Assembly (NCBI RefSeq): GCF_024623725.1
Contig: NZ_JANKHG010000014.1
Coordinates: 266,243-330,242 of the forward strand
Source of the DNA: Limnobacter parvus
GTDB taxonomy: Bacteria; Pseudomonadota; Gammaproteobacteria; Burkholderiales; Burkholderiaceae_B
DNA length: 64,000 nucleotides
Reading direction: 5' to 3'
A model generated the notes under the pieces. The model saw nothing but the letters and a program-made list of their open reading frames with translations, was not told the origin of the DNA and did not search any database. Shown piece after piece: positions 1 to 15,000 of this stretch; position 1 is the stretch's first letter, and every line of letters starts with the position of its first letter. Position numbers and translations under genes: made by a program.

Positions 1-3000
1 GCCAATTGCTGGTCGTGCTCGGCTTGGCTGTTGTGTTGCCCGCAGGCGCAGCGCATGCCAAGGCGTGTATTGGGGTCAAACGGGTTCTTGAAAAAAGACA
101 TGGTGAACTCCTATGCGGGTTTACAACAATCAGGCAGAAGCGCGATTCAGCGCGGGTCGAAAATAATCAATGTCGTGTTGGTATTGCTGGTAGGCCTTTG
201 TGTACTCCATGACGCGGGCCACCTCGGCGATGAATTCCTCGTCGTAGCCCGCACGGCGCAGCAAGTGAAAGCCAACTTCCATGCCGCTGGCAATTCCACC
301 ACCAGTCACAATTCGACCGGCGTCAACCACACGTGCGCGGCTAACCTGACAAGCGGGTGCAATTTCTGCCAAGCGGTCGATGGGTGTTTTGCCAAGATGC
401 GACGCTTCAAGGCGATCAGGCTCTTTTCGATTGGTGGCAGCAAGGCCATCCAGAAGACCCATGCGGGCATAAATCCATGAACCGGTACATACACTGGTCA
501 GAAGGCAGTTCTTCGGCAGGGCGTTGATGTAACGGTGCAGATTGCCGTTGTTCATTTCCTGCCGGGTACCGTAACCGCCTGGAATCAAAAATGCATCCAT
601 GGCTGGTGTGTCTGCGAATGCATAATTCGGAAGCACTGTGAGTCCGGCTTGAGTTTGTACCGGGCGCATGCTCTCGGCAATCAAAAACACTTCCAGCTCG
701 GGGTCAAAACGCTTGGCCACAGAGAACACACCGTAGGGTGCTGCATAGTCCACCACCTCGGCTTCCTTGAACACATAAACGCCCAACCTGAAACCCTGCA
801 TTCTGGCCATTGAATTTTCCCCGGCATCATTGCGTTGATCATGAGGACCAGTTTGCCGATGCTTGCTTGGGGTGGGTATCGCACCATTTGTGATTGTTGT
901 GTAGTGCTGGCCCTACAAAGAAAACTACAGTCCGAGTTATTACAGCCCATGCAGCTTGGTGTAATTCACCAGGTCAACCAGATTCTTCAATTCAAGCTTT
1001 TCAAAAACCCGGGCACGATAGGTGGACACAGTATTGCCTGACAAGCAAAGCACTTGCGCGATGTGTTGAACGGTTTCGCCTTGCGCCATCAAACGCATCA
1101 CCTGCATCTCACGATTCGAAAGCCGTTCATGTGGCGCGCGGTCGGCTGGCCTGCGCAAATCACTTGCCATTAAATTTGCAGTGGCTGGCGTTAGATAAAC
1201 TTGCCCCGCGCTTGCCATTTGAATGGCCTGGGTCAGCTCCAGTGGCGAACACCCCTTGTTCAAATAGGCATTCGCGCCACTGCGAATGGCGCGCAGCGCA
1301 AACTGGGTTTCCGGATACACCGACAACATCACCACACCCAATTTAGGAAACTCACTTCGCACACTTTTCAGCACATCAAATCCATCTCGCTCGCCCAAGG
1401 CCACATCCAAAAGCATGGTGTCGAACCGGGCTGCACGTAACTTCTGCATGGCCTCTACACCGTCTTGCGCCTGGTCAATGATGTATTGGCCTTCAAACTC
1501 TTCAAGAATTTGCACCAGACCACGGCGAATAATCATGTGGTCGTCTACGATCAAAATATTCATGTGGCCAGTACCTCGGGCAATCGCAGTTTGATACAAA
1601 CGCCTTGCCCCAAAATCGAATCAATTGAACAACGCGCGCCAATGTCCCAGGCACGCTCCTCGATCCCCATCAAGCCAAACCCTGTGGTGAAAGTACGCAC
1701 CGCCATGCCACGGCCATTGTCTTTGACTTGAAATACGACAGCCCGCCCCTCTGTTTGCACCAACACCTCCACCTTGTTTGCGCCCGAGTGTTTGCTTATG
1801 TTGTTCAAAGCCTCTTGCAGAATTCGATACAAAGCCGTCTCTGTCGCCTTGCTCAAACGAACATGTTCAAGCGCAGGGGCAAGTTCTAAAGAACACACCA
1901 CATTGGTGCGTTGTGAAAACTCGCCCAGTAAATGCTCGACCGCCGCCCACAAACCAAGATGATCCAAAACCCCAGGGCGCAAATCGGAAAGAATGCGCCG
2001 CAAACTTTCCATCGCACCCTGAGCAAGATCAAGCATGCTTTCAATTCGCAAGGTAAGTTTTTCATCGTTCGCGCAACGGTAAGAAAGTGCCTTTAGCTCC
2101 AAATCAAAAGCGGTCAGCTTGGCACCCAAATCGTCGTGCATTTCACGTGCAATTCTGGTTCGCTCTTCTTCCCTAACCGAGGTCAAGTGGGCTGAAAGCC
2201 GTCGCATTCTATCGTGCGCCTTTTGCAATTGCGCGGTGCGCTCCACCACCCTGCGCTCAAGTTCAAGCTGTGCTGCCTGTCGAATATTCTGGGCCTCGAC
2301 TCGCTCGCTAATGTCATTGAACGTGACTACAGCGCCCACCACCGCTTGATCTTCAAAAATTGGATAGGACGCATACTCGGCATGAAAACAGCTTCCATCA
2401 CGACGCCACAATACCTCGTTGTCCACGCGGCAGCCTTTGTTTTCCTGAAATGCCCGAAAAATATGGCACTCACACACCGGCATTAAATCGTGATTGGCAT
2501 AGGAATGGTGCATCAGGTAATGCATGTTTCTTCCCAGCACTTCATCGGCGGTGTAACCCAACATTTCTGCGCCCGCTTTGTTGATAAAAACGCAGCGTCC
2601 TTTGAGGTCGATTCCATAGATGCCTTCACCTGTTGAATCGAGTAACAACTCAAGTTGTCTTCGCCATGCAGCGTGATGAGAAAGTTTGGAAAGATGCTTG
2701 AACACGGCCTTGCGCCAAAAGTGAAATCAACTAGAAACTAGCAAGAGCAATGCCAATGAAACTGAAAAATTATTTTGAAATTCGCACACACATGGTGCGA
2801 AAAAAAAACGACAAAACCAAGTGAAAATTACACACAAACGGGTTGTTGATCATGTATTGATGAAAAAAGCTTTTCAGTTAATTAAATTTGATGTACACAT
2901 AACTCACCACACCGTTTAAGGAAGGTTACACAACATGGTTACAACAGATCAAAAGCCAGTCGAAGCCGAGGCAAGCAAAACAACCCCAGCTCCCAAAAAA

Positions 3001-6000
3001 CCAGCAGCGAGAAAACCCGCTGTTAAAAAACCAGCCGCTGCAAAACCAGCGACCGCAGCAAAACCTGCTGCAGCAAAAACTCCAGCAGCCAAAAAACCAG
3101 CAACTGCAAAACCAGCAACTGCAAAACCAGCTACTGCAAGAAAACCAGCCGCGGCGAAAAAGCCAGTAGCTGCAAAGCCTGCCGTAGCGAAAAAGCCAGT
3201 CGCGGCGAAAAAGCCAGTAGCGGCCAAAAAGCCAGTGGTTAAAAAAGCAGCTGCGAAACCTGCAGCGAAAAAGCCAGCCACATCACGCGCCAAGGCTGCA
3301 ACAGCAAGCGTAGCGAATGCAGCAGCCAAGGCGAAGAAAACTGTGGGCAAAGTCAAGCCAGCCGCCAAGGCGAAAGCCGCCGCAGCCAAGTCAGTTTTCA
3401 GCGCGACAGATCGTAAGAAATTGTTGAGCGATGTTCAGAAGCAGATCAAGGACCTTGAAAAACAAGTCAAGGGCATGGTGAAGTCAGTTCAAACTGATGT
3501 GATCGCCAAGATCAAAAAGCAACTGGGCATGAAGTAATTTAGAAATAGCAAAAATAATAAAACCGCTACTTGGCCCTTTGTATGAAGGGCATTTTGTAGA
3601 CTTGACTAAAACCCGCCTTGCGCAAGCACTGCGGGTTTTTTATTGATTGTGTTTTACAGCACCTGTTTCAATGGATTCATCTGTGGATCAAAATTATCCA
3701 GGCTTGGGTAAGCGATACAGGCACGTGCAGGAAGTGAATCGATTGTCGAATCAAGCTGATCGAGTATTTCGACCCGAGCCTCTTGTGAAATATAGGGGAC
3801 ATGGTAGGCGGCAAATGGCTCCAGCACATCAAAGCCCGCATAGCCCAGGCTGCCGCGTAGCACGGGGCGAAGCATGGTGTTTAATTCACCATGAACGGCA
3901 TTTTCGCCAAACATGTTTTCCCGGCCACCCAGCGTAAAAGTAAGCCAAGCTTTTTTCCCTTTCATCAAACCACGGTCATAAAAATTCCGCCCGCCGTACA
4001 CCGCACCCGACAGAAAAACACGGTCAATCCAGCCTTTCAGGATTGCGGGCAACGAAAACCAGTACAACGGGAAATTCAGAATCAGAAGATCACATTGCTG
4101 AAGCAAGGCAAGTTCTTCAGCAATGTCGGAGGGCAAGGAATTTGTTTTCTGGGCGTGACGCTGCTCCAGTGCATACACAAGATAATCCGGATTGCCTCGT
4201 TCAGAAAAATCAGCTGCACTGGCCACTGGGTTGAACTGCTTGGCATACAAATCAGAGACAGAAACCGTGTGCCCCTGCGATTCGAACCGTGCACGCATGC
4301 GGTGCATCATCGCGGTGCAAAAGGATTGCGGCTCAGGGTGAGCGTGGACGATTAAAACATTCATAGCGTGACTCTTCAAAATAAGACAAACCATGCTACC
4401 AAAAGAAAAGGGGCTGCCCTTTCAAAGGCAACCCCTTTCTTCAGCAAATCGATATGCCTCAAATGATCCCGTAGGCCAACATTGCGTCGGCCACTTTGAC
4501 AAAGCCGCCCACATTCGCTCCTTTCAGGTAATCAATGTGCCCGTCTTCTTCTGCACCGTACTGCACACATCGCTTGTGGATGTCGCTCATAATCACGCGC
4601 AGGCGCTGGTTCAGCTCATCTCGCGACCAAGACAAGCGCATGCTGTTTTGCGTCATTTCCAGACCCGACACCGCAACGCCACCCGCATTGGCCGCCTTGG
4701 ATGGCGCAAACAAAATTCGTGCTTTTTGAAACACATCAATAGCGCCTTTCTCAGAAGGCATGTTGGCCCCCTCCGAAACCCCAAGGCATCCATTTTTCAC
4801 AAGCATCTCCGCCTCTTCAGCATTGATTTCATTTTGTGTGGCACATGGGAAGGCCAAGTCGCAGGGAATGTGCCAAGGGCGTTTTTCCGGTATGTATTCT
4901 GCCTGGGGGTACTTGTCGAGGTAGGCACTAATGCGGGCGCGTTTGACCTCTTTCAACTCTTTGATGTGTGCAAGCTTTTCGAGTGTGATTCCATCCTTGT
5001 CGTAAAGGGTACCGGATGAATCCGACATCGTAATCACCTTGCCACCCAAGGTCAGAATTTTCTCTACCGCATATTGCGCAACGTTGCCTGAGCCACTGAC
5101 CGAACAAACCTTGCCGTCAAACTTTAGACCTTTCTGACTCAGCATGTCCTCCATGAAATAAACCACGCCATAGCCCGTGGCCTCGACCCGAATTTCACTG
5201 CCGCCAAAAGCCAAACCCTTGCCGGTCAACACACCAGTAAATTCATTACGGATTCTTTTGTATTGGCCAAACATGTAAGAAATTTCTCGACCACCCACGC
5301 CAATATCACCAGCAGGAACATCGGTAAAAGGACCGATGTGGCGGCACAGCTCAGTCATGAAAGATTGGCAGAAGCGCATAATCTCTCGATCACTTTTGCC
5401 TTTGGGATTGAAATCAGACCCGCCTTTTCCGCCGCCCATGGGCAGGCCAGTCAAGCTGTTTTTAAAGGTCTGCTCAAATGCGAGAAATTTAAGAATACTT
5501 TGAGTCACGTTGTCGTGAAAGCGAATGCCGCCTTTGTACGGTCCAATTGCATTGCTGTGCTGTACTCGGTAGCCCCTTTGGGTTCTTACATTGCCTTGGT
5601 CGTCTTCCCAACACACACGAAAGCTGACAATGCGATCCGGTTCGGTCAAACGTTGAAGGATTTGAGCAGCCTCGTATTTCGGATTTTTTTCCACAAAGGG
5701 AATGATGTGTTGCGCAACTTCATGTACAGCCTGGTGGAATTCTGGTTCGCCGGGGTTTCTGCGAATTAGTCCACTCATGAACTCTTCAAGTTGTGGCGAG
5801 GTGCTCATCTCTTACTCTCCTGGTCGGTGACAACGTTGGACTGCGTGAGAGCAGTTTACCTAAACGGCTGAGAATGCACATGAAAGGATTGGTGTGGATA
5901 TCCCCAAAAAATGGGCACAACCTCGGGGATAGCATGTGGACAAGTAGTCCAAGCCATTCAAAACATGAGGAATTAGATCGTGTGACTAATTATTGTGCAG

Positions 6001-9000
6001 ACTCGGCTCTGCTCGACTGTTTTTTCGGATCTGGGTGTGGCGATAAATGATCGATGCTTCCATGCGGTTTTTCGCTTTCAATCGTTCAAGAATCTCTTTA
6101 ACGTGGCCTTTCACTGTTTCAACACTGATACTCAGCAATTCGGCAATGTCCTTGTTGCTGTGCCCAGCACCAATCAACTCAAGCACTTCAACCTGCTTAG
6201 AAGTCAAACTTCGTGAAACCTTGGGTATTTCCATTAAATCAATATTGGCCTGGGCCAAACCAATCCGGATCAGGTCAATCAACTTGGGGAACGGCGTGAA
6301 TTTGGAAAATGCAATGAAGCGATCAATTTGATGACGCTTGAGCTGAGCCATTACTTTGTCATCATTGGCGGTAATTAATACTGGAATGCTTGGAAACAAG
6401 GTTTCGAACAAGCCAATGAAGGTATCGGCCTGAACGTCCCGCAGGTGAAAATCAGAAATGATCAGCGCGGGAAATTCAGCCACGGCATGGCGAGCGGCTT
6501 CTTTTAAAGTTGAGAATTGGCGAATGCGGGCGTGGGGGGCCACATCCTTGACCATTTCCACCAAGCCAAAACTGACGATTGGGTGATCATCCACCACAAA
6601 CACCACTTGCCGTTCCAGATTGTCCAGTTTTTTTACCACCATGCATCCCGCACAAACAATTCACGATGATTCCACTTTAAGCCACCGGACTAAAAAACAG
6701 CACACCAAACAAGTCCATAAAAACAGCGTAAATCTGAATATTGATGCTGAACAAAGAAAATTCATTGACATTCTGTCAACAGCTGAACTACCATCCAAAC
6801 CATGAACTATGTCACCGAACGTCGAGAAGAAGAAAAAGAGCGCCGCAAAGAAGAAATTCTGGATGCGGCTGAACTGGTTTTTTCTGAAAAAGGCTTTGAC
6901 GCAGCCACCATGGACCAGGTCGCCAGAAAAGCGCGAGTTTCGCGAGCACTGGTGTATGTGTACTTCAAGGACAAAACTGCCCTGCACCTGTCGATCTGTT
7001 TGCGCGGTCTGAAAATATTGCGTGCCATGTTTGAGAATGCCCGCAAGCAACACGCTACAGGCGAGGATCAAATACGTGCAATTGGCCAGGCGTATATGCA
7101 GTTTTCAGAGGAGTACCCCACGCACTTCGCCGCCATGTCTCGGTTTGAAGCATCCACCCATGAAATCATTCAGGGTGATCCATGTTGCGCCACCATGGAA
7201 ATGATCCAGGCTGGGCAACAGGTTCATGAACAAACAGTGTTGGCTTTGGCCACTGGCATGGCAGATAAAACCCTGCGAGATGACCTGGACAACCTGATGC
7301 AGATTTCAATTACGCTGTGGGGGTTTACTCACGGCACCATTCAGTTGGCTCAAACGAAATCGAATTTCATGGCCACCATGGGAATCAGCAAAGAATCATT
7401 CATGAACCAGGCTGTTGAGCTGGTCATGCAATCATTGATCAACCGCAGCAGCGGAGGCAAAAAATGACCTTTCCAAAATTAAGAAGCGCCCCACACCAAG
7501 GCGCTTTTTTTTGTGCTTTGCTTGACACTTGTCTAATAGCTGCATTGGTGTTGATTCCCATGCTGAATAATGCATTTGCAGCGTCGCCTTTGGACACCTA
7601 CCTGGACGAAGCCATGGCCAACAACCCGGCTCTGGCACAAGCTGGATTTGAAGTAGAGGCCGAGCGCCAACGACTTGAAAACCTGCGAGCCCGCTTTTAT
7701 CCCAGCCTTGCCTTGCAAGCGCGCGCCAGTGTTGCCGAAGGTGGCCGCACCATCGACTTTCCTGCCGGCGACTTGCTGAACCCCGTGTACGCCCCCCTGA
7801 ATGCACAAGCTGTTGCGAACGGTCAACCAGCGCAATTTCCAACGGTACAGAACCAATCCATCCCGCTGCTACGCCCAACCGAGCAAGACACACGCCTGAT
7901 TGTGCGTGGCCCGATATATGAACCTGTTCTGGACAGGCAACTGCAAGCACAAACCCAAGCCGTTGGCGCGCAGGAAGCGGCACAGCTTCAAGTGAAGGAA
8001 GAATTGATTCGAGACCTGAACACAGCCTACTGGCAGTACGCACAGGCCAAGGCGCGCATTTCAATTCTGGAAGCCAGCCTGCGCACCCTGAAAGAAAACG
8101 AACGCATTAACACGGTGCTGTACAAGGCGGGCGAAACCACGCTCGATGCACCCAAACGCGCCGAAGCCGAAACACTGGAAATTCAGGTGGCTTTGCGCGA
8201 AGCCCAAACCCAGGCGTTGCTGGCCAAAGAATATTTCAACTTGTTGCGCTATGCCCCCAACAACAGCGCTGTTGAATTGCCGCAAGAAGAACTTACCCCC
8301 GACTCAATTCAAGCCACGCTCGACGAACTAAGCCCAAAAACACAAGGCAACACAGCAGCACCCGCGCTAACTCGACTTGAGCGCAGCCTTGCCGCACAGC
8401 GCGCGCAACTGGAAGCCAGCCGTGCCAGTTACAAACCCACATTGGGCTATTCAATTGAAGGCGGTTACCAAGGCCGCGACTACAGCACGGGTCCCAACAC
8501 TGGCTTTGCGAGTGCATCAGTGGTGTTGAATTGGACCCTGGCCGACGCGGGCATTCGCAGCAGTGAGGTGGCCCGTAGCCAGGCACAGGTTCAAGCGCTG
8601 GAAGCAAGAACACGACAAGTAAACCGACAGCTTCAACTGGCCAAGCTGCAAGCACGTGAAAATTTGCTGGTGTCGCTCGACAGTATTCAGGCCCGCATGG
8701 CGCAACGTGCCGCTTCGGAAGAAAGCCTTCGAATCAATGAACGAAAGCGCGACAGCGGCGAGACCACGCAGATTGAATTTTTAAGTGCGGAACAAAGCGC
8801 AACCCGTGCGCGCCTGGGCTTGGTAGCCGCAGTTTACCAAGCGCGAATTGACCACGCCATTTGGCAATACAACAACCGAAACATACCCGAGCCAAGCCCA
8901 CAGGAAGGAGCTCAACCATGAAACCCCTGATCCTTATTCCCATCCTTTCCTTGTTGGTGCTGACTGCGTGTGGCCCAGCCACACCGGAAGAGACTGGCGA

Positions 9001-12000
9001 AGTTGAATATCGCCTGGTCAAAACCGAAACAGTGAGAACCGGCCCTGCTGCCAGCCTGATTGAAGTATCGGGCGTGGGTGCATTCCGTGACGAGACAAAG
9101 CTGAGCTTTAAAGTAAGCGGGATCATCGAACGCATCAATGTGCGTGAAGGTGAAAACGTTCAGAAAGGCCAGCGACTTGCCGCTTTGAACAAACAAGATG
9201 TGAACGCCGCAGTAAGCCAGGCCAGTGCGGGATTTGAGAAAGCACAACGAGACTTGGTACGTGGTCGAACACTGCGTGAACAGGAAGTCATTTCCAAAGT
9301 GCAGTTGGACAATCTGGAAACCGCTGCACAAGCAGCGCGGGCACAACTTAGCCAAGCGCAGTTTGCCAGCCAAACCGCCGAAATTCAGGCGCAAGCCAAT
9401 GGCGTGGTGCTGAAACGTTTTGCGCAAGCGGGCGAGGTGGTTTCCGCGGGTCAGCCAATTCTGTTACTTGGTAGCAAAACAAGCGGCTTTGTGATGAAAG
9501 TCAGCCTTGCTGACAAACAGGCTGTTCATGTACAAATGGGCGCAACTGCAGAAGTGGAATTTGATGCACTGCCCGGTGTGAAATGGCCGGGCAAAGTCAT
9601 TGAACTTAGCCAGGCTGCTGACCCAGCCACTGGCACCTATGGTGTTTTGGTGGCCCTGCAAACCGACGCACATGAAAACGTCAACTTGCTTTCCGGCATG
9701 CAAGGCAGGGCCCGCATAGAACCTGCCAATTTTAGTGGCAAGCGCAGTTATGTGCCCATCGAGGCTGTCGTAGAAGGCGACAACAACTCCGCATGGCTTT
9801 TCACCGTGCAAGATGACAACACCGTTAAACGCCAGGCTGTGCAGGTGGCGTTTATCAATGGTAACCAGCTTGCCTTGCAAACCACTTTGCCTGAAGGCAC
9901 ACGCGTGGTAAGCACGGGTGCTGCTTACCTGCAAGATGGTGAAACCGTGAAAGTTCAGGAGTAATTCAAATGAAACTCTCTGACTTTTCCATCAAGAACT
10001 ACCAGTTCACGCTGGTGATATTTTTTCTGCTGACCGCCATCGGTATCAGCGCCTATCAAAATATTCCCAGAACTGAAGACCCATACTTTGACATCAGCGC
10101 ATTTCGAATCAATGTAATTTATCCTGGTGCCGACCCGCGCGAAATGGAACAGCAGGTCGCCAAGCCTATTGAAGACGCACTGCGCAGCCTGGATGATCTT
10201 AAAGAAATGCTTTCTACCTCGCGCAACAGTGGTGGCGTGGTGTTTGTTCGTTTCAATGCCGAAGTGGATGTCGACAAAAAGTTTGATGAAGTCAACCGCG
10301 AGTTGAACAGCATTCGTGACCAATTGCCCGCTGGCATTCAAAAGCTGGAAATTGAACGCATCAACCCGGGCTTCACCAACATCATTCAGTACTCGCTGGT
10401 TTCTGAAACTGCCAGCTACGCCGACTTGGCTACCTATGCAGAAGATTTGTCCGAGGCTTTTGAGCGAATTTCATCGGTGCGCGAAAGTGAAAGCTGGGCC
10501 TACCCCGAGCAACAGGTACGCGTTAGCTTGAACTTCAAGAAACTCGCTGAACTGGGCATACAGGCAGCCGATGTAGCACGCGTTATTCAAGGGGAATCTC
10601 TTAATATTCCAGGCGGCCCGGTTGAACAGGGCGCGCGGCGCTTGAATGTGCAAACGTCTGGACAATACCGCAGTGTTGAAGAAATTCGAAACACTGTGAT
10701 TGCGGGTACTGGAACTGGCGGCGACCTTGGTGGCAGGCTCATTCGCGTTGGCGATGTGGCCGATGTGCAGTGGGACTATGAAAACCAGGAAGTGATGGCA
10801 CGATTCAACGGCCAGCGCGCTGTGTTTGTTACAGCCAACCAGAAAGACGAGCGCAATATTTTTGTGACTCAGAAAGCAATACAGGAAACTGCCGATGAGT
10901 TCGAGAGAACGCTGCCCCCCAACATCCAATTAGAACGCGGTTTCGAACAATACAAAAACGTCGAAAAACGAATTGATCGCCTAACATTCGATTTTGGCCT
11001 GGCGGTCACACTGGTGCTGATCACGCTGCTGCCCTTGGGCTTGCGGGCATCTGGCATTGTGATGGTTAGTGTGCCCTTGTCGCTGCTCACTGGCCTGGCC
11101 TGTTTGTATTACGCAGGCTTTTCATTGAACCAGCTTTCAATTGCTGGTTTGGTGGTGGCGCTGGGTTTGTTGGTCGACGACTCCATCGTGGTAATCGAAA
11201 ACATTTCACGTTACCTGCGCATGGGTTACAACCGGGTCGACGCCGCACGGCTTGCCACCAAACAAATTTCACTGGCCGTGGTGGGTTGCACCGCCACGCT
11301 GCTATTTGCTTTTTTGCCACTGCTCATGTTGCCCGACAACGCGGGAAAATTTATTCGCTCGCTGCCAGTGGCAGTCGTTTTCACAGTAATCGCATCGCTG
11401 TTTGTGGCGCTAACCATCATTCCGTTCTTGGCCAGCCGCGTGTTGAAAAAAGACGAAAATGAACATGGCAACATTGTGCTGCAAAAGCTGATGGGCTTGA
11501 TCGATCGCATTTACACCCCACTGCTACACCGTGCCCTGCAAACGCCAAAAACTGTGGTTGCAGCATCGCTGGTGTTGTTCGCGGCCAGCTTGGGCTTGGC
11601 CCCCCTGATGGGCATGTCGCTTTTCCCCAAAGCCAACACCCCGCAATTTGTCATCGAAGTAGGATTGCCACCTGGTTCCAGCCTAACGGCCACCAACAGC
11701 GTGGTGCAGCAAGTGGAAAACAAACTGACTCAGTTTGATGAAATCACAGACGTGATGGCCACGGTGGGCGAAGGCAATCCACAAATTTATTACAACGTGT
11801 TTCAGCAAGACAAGCAATCGAACGTGGGTGAGTTGTTTGTTCAACTCAGGGAATACAATGACGACACGCCGCAGTTGCTGGATGACATTCGCAATCAACT
11901 GAAAACCATTGCAGGCGCCAATTTGATTGTGCGTGAATTCGAGAATGGCCCGCCAGTAGATGCACCCATCGGAATCCGTTTGGTGGGGCCGGAGATCGAG

Positions 12001-15000
12001 ACGCTGCGGGAACTGTCGGCCCAAGTAGAACGACTCATGCTTGCCAACCCGGGCACCCAAAACGTAGACAACCCTCAACGCACAGGCCGAAGCGACCTTC
12101 GCCTGAAGGTGAACTTCGAAAAGGCGGGTTTGCTGGGCGTGAACTCGGCTGAACTGGACCAGGCCGTGCGCCTTGCGTTGGCAGGTGCAGCCGCTGGCGA
12201 AATTCGCCAAAGCGACGGCGACGCCTACACCATCAGTGTGCGTGGCCCGGCGGGTGAACGCAGCAGTCTTAGCGCGCTGGATGACTTCCATGTGATCTCG
12301 CGTACTGGACAAGCCGTTCCGCTAACACAGCTCACCACGCTTGAACTGGATGACAATCTGAACAGTATTTACCGCTTTGATCGCGAACGCGCCGTCTTGC
12401 TGACCGCCTACACACGCACCGGGTACAACACAGAAAAAATCAGCAATGAACTTGCACGGGAAATCGACAACATGGGCCTGCCCACTGGCTACCGATATGC
12501 AATGGCCGGTGAAGTGAAAAGCCGGCAGGAAAGTTTTGCAGGTTTTGGCACAGCCATCCTGATTACCGTGTTCGGCATTCTTGCCATTCTGGTGCTTGAG
12601 TTTGGAAGTTTCAGAAGCACATTGATTGTGCTGTTTGTCATCCCCCTGGGCGTTACTGGCGGCATGGTGATGCTATTCCTTACAGGAAACTCACTCAGCT
12701 TCACCGCCATGATCGGCTTCATCGCCTTGATTGGCATTGAAATCAAAAACTCGATTTTGTTGGTGGATTTCACGAACCAGTTGCGCGAAGAAGGCAAAGG
12801 GCTGGATGAATCGATTGAAGAAGCGGGGCGAATTCGATTTCTACCGATTCTGTTGACCAGCGCAACAGCAGTGGGTGGCCTGTTGCCCCTGGCACTTCAG
12901 GGCGGCGGGCTGTACTCGCCGATGGCGTGGGTCATCATCGGCGGTTTGATCTCATCCACCTTTATTGGTCGACTGGTCACGCCTGTTTTGTACAAACTCT
13001 TGCCGCCCGACTTGCAGAGAACATAGCCTAAGCCCTTGATTTCACCTACAATACGGCCTCAACGCAATAGGACACCCTGAAATCATGAAAAAACCCGCAG
13101 GCCGCAATGGCAGCGCAGGTCGCAATGGCGATTCGGGCCGCTCTGGCCCACCCGCACGCCCAAGTAATCGCACCAAACCTGATGCCGCTGCCAAGCCAAC
13201 GGCGGCGGGCCGGGGGCGCCCTGCCGCTGCCGGCAAATCAGCCGCAACAGCCAAACCTGCGGCACCCAACCGCAACCGTGCGGCCACGCGCAGTGCCCCC
13301 GCTGCGCCTGCTGCAGGCACAGTGCGCCCACGCCGCAGCAAAGTTACAGGCACTAACACGCTCGACATGCTCGATCCGTTCGAGCCCCAACGCCTTAGTA
13401 AAATCATGGCGGCCAAAGGCCTGTGCTCGCGCCGCGAAGCAGATTACCTGATTGAAAACGGCTGGGTTCGCGTGAATGGCAAAGTAGTCGACGAATTGGG
13501 TGCGAAAGTGCTGCCCACCGTCACAATTGATCTGGATGCACGCGCCAAGAATGTACTGGGCAAGCAGGTCACGATTTTGTACCACAAGCCCATCGGCGTG
13601 GTGTCAGGCCAACCCGAGGGCCGCTACAAAGCCGCCATGGAATGCCTAAGCTTGGAAAATCAGGCTGACCGCAAAACCGCCACGCCCTTTCAACCTGCCA
13701 TGTTGAAAGGCCTTGCCCCCGCAGGGCGCCTGGACATCGACTCAACCGGCTTGCTGGTACTGACCCAGGACGGCCGAATTGCCAAACAACTGATTGACGC
13801 CAATTCGATTGTGGAGAAGGAATATTTAGTGCGCGTTGAAGGTGAATTAACGGATCGGGGCTTGGACATGCTGCGCCACGGCCTAAGCCTGGATGGGGAA
13901 GCGCTGAAGCCCGCGCGGGTCAGTTGGCAAAACGAAGACCAGCTTCGCTTCATTTTAAATGAAGGAAAAAAGCGCCAAATTCGTAGAATGTGCGAAATTG
14001 TGGGCCTGAAAGTCATTGGCTTGAAGCGGGTTCGAATTGGTCGAATCATGCTGGGTGACCTGCCCGTGGGGCAGTGGCGTTTGCTCACCCCCGAGGAACG
14101 TTTCTGAGCGGGTAAAAATCCACTCTATTCAGGTGATTGATTTAAAAGACCGTGGCGTATTCTCGAATTTAATCTTTAGTCCAAGTTAAATTCGAGAATA
14201 CGCCATGCAAGCTCAACCCCAGGCTTTGAATCACATCACGGCCAGCCCTCCCGCTATGCCGCAGCCTTTGGGCTTTTCCTCCATTCTTTCAAAACTGTCG
14301 GGCGTCAGCGCTACCCCCACAGACATCGTTTCAATTCGCATTCAAGCAGACTGGATCTGTACGGTGGTCAGCCTGTTTTGCCTGATTTTTGCCGTAATCG
14401 AAGGGATTGCCTACAGCAATGTTGGCGAAGCCCTGGCGTGGGGCGTTCCGCTTTTTCTAATTAGCCTGGTTGTCAGCAAGTGGCACGCCGGAAAAACCTG
14501 GACCATGCACCTGAATGCAGCGCTGCTGGTGGGCATGGGTGCCCTGCACGTGCACATTGCCCGGGGCATGCTTGAATACCATTTCAGCTTCTTCATGCTG
14601 CTGCCGGTGATGCTGGCCTACCGGGATACACGCCCAATAATCAGCATGGGCCTCGTGATTGTTATTCACCATATTGTGTTCGATATGCTGCAACAGGCTG
14701 GCTATGAATGTTATGTATTTCGTGGCCCGTTTTCAGGGCTGCCTGCTGTCGCATTGCACGGATTTTATGTCGCTGTTGAAGTTCTTCTACTGTCGGTTAT
14801 CGCTCAAACATTGAAGCAGCATGCCGTAGTGGCGGACGAAAGCAGCAAGCTACTTGCATGCCTCGACAAGGAAAAAGGAATCAATTTGCGCATGCGCGCC
14901 AAAGCAGATGAGCACGGCCACCTGTCACCGACCGGAAAGGTATTCAACGACTATGCGGACAACATGTCTTTTGTGGTCGCTGCATTCAAGATGCTGCGCA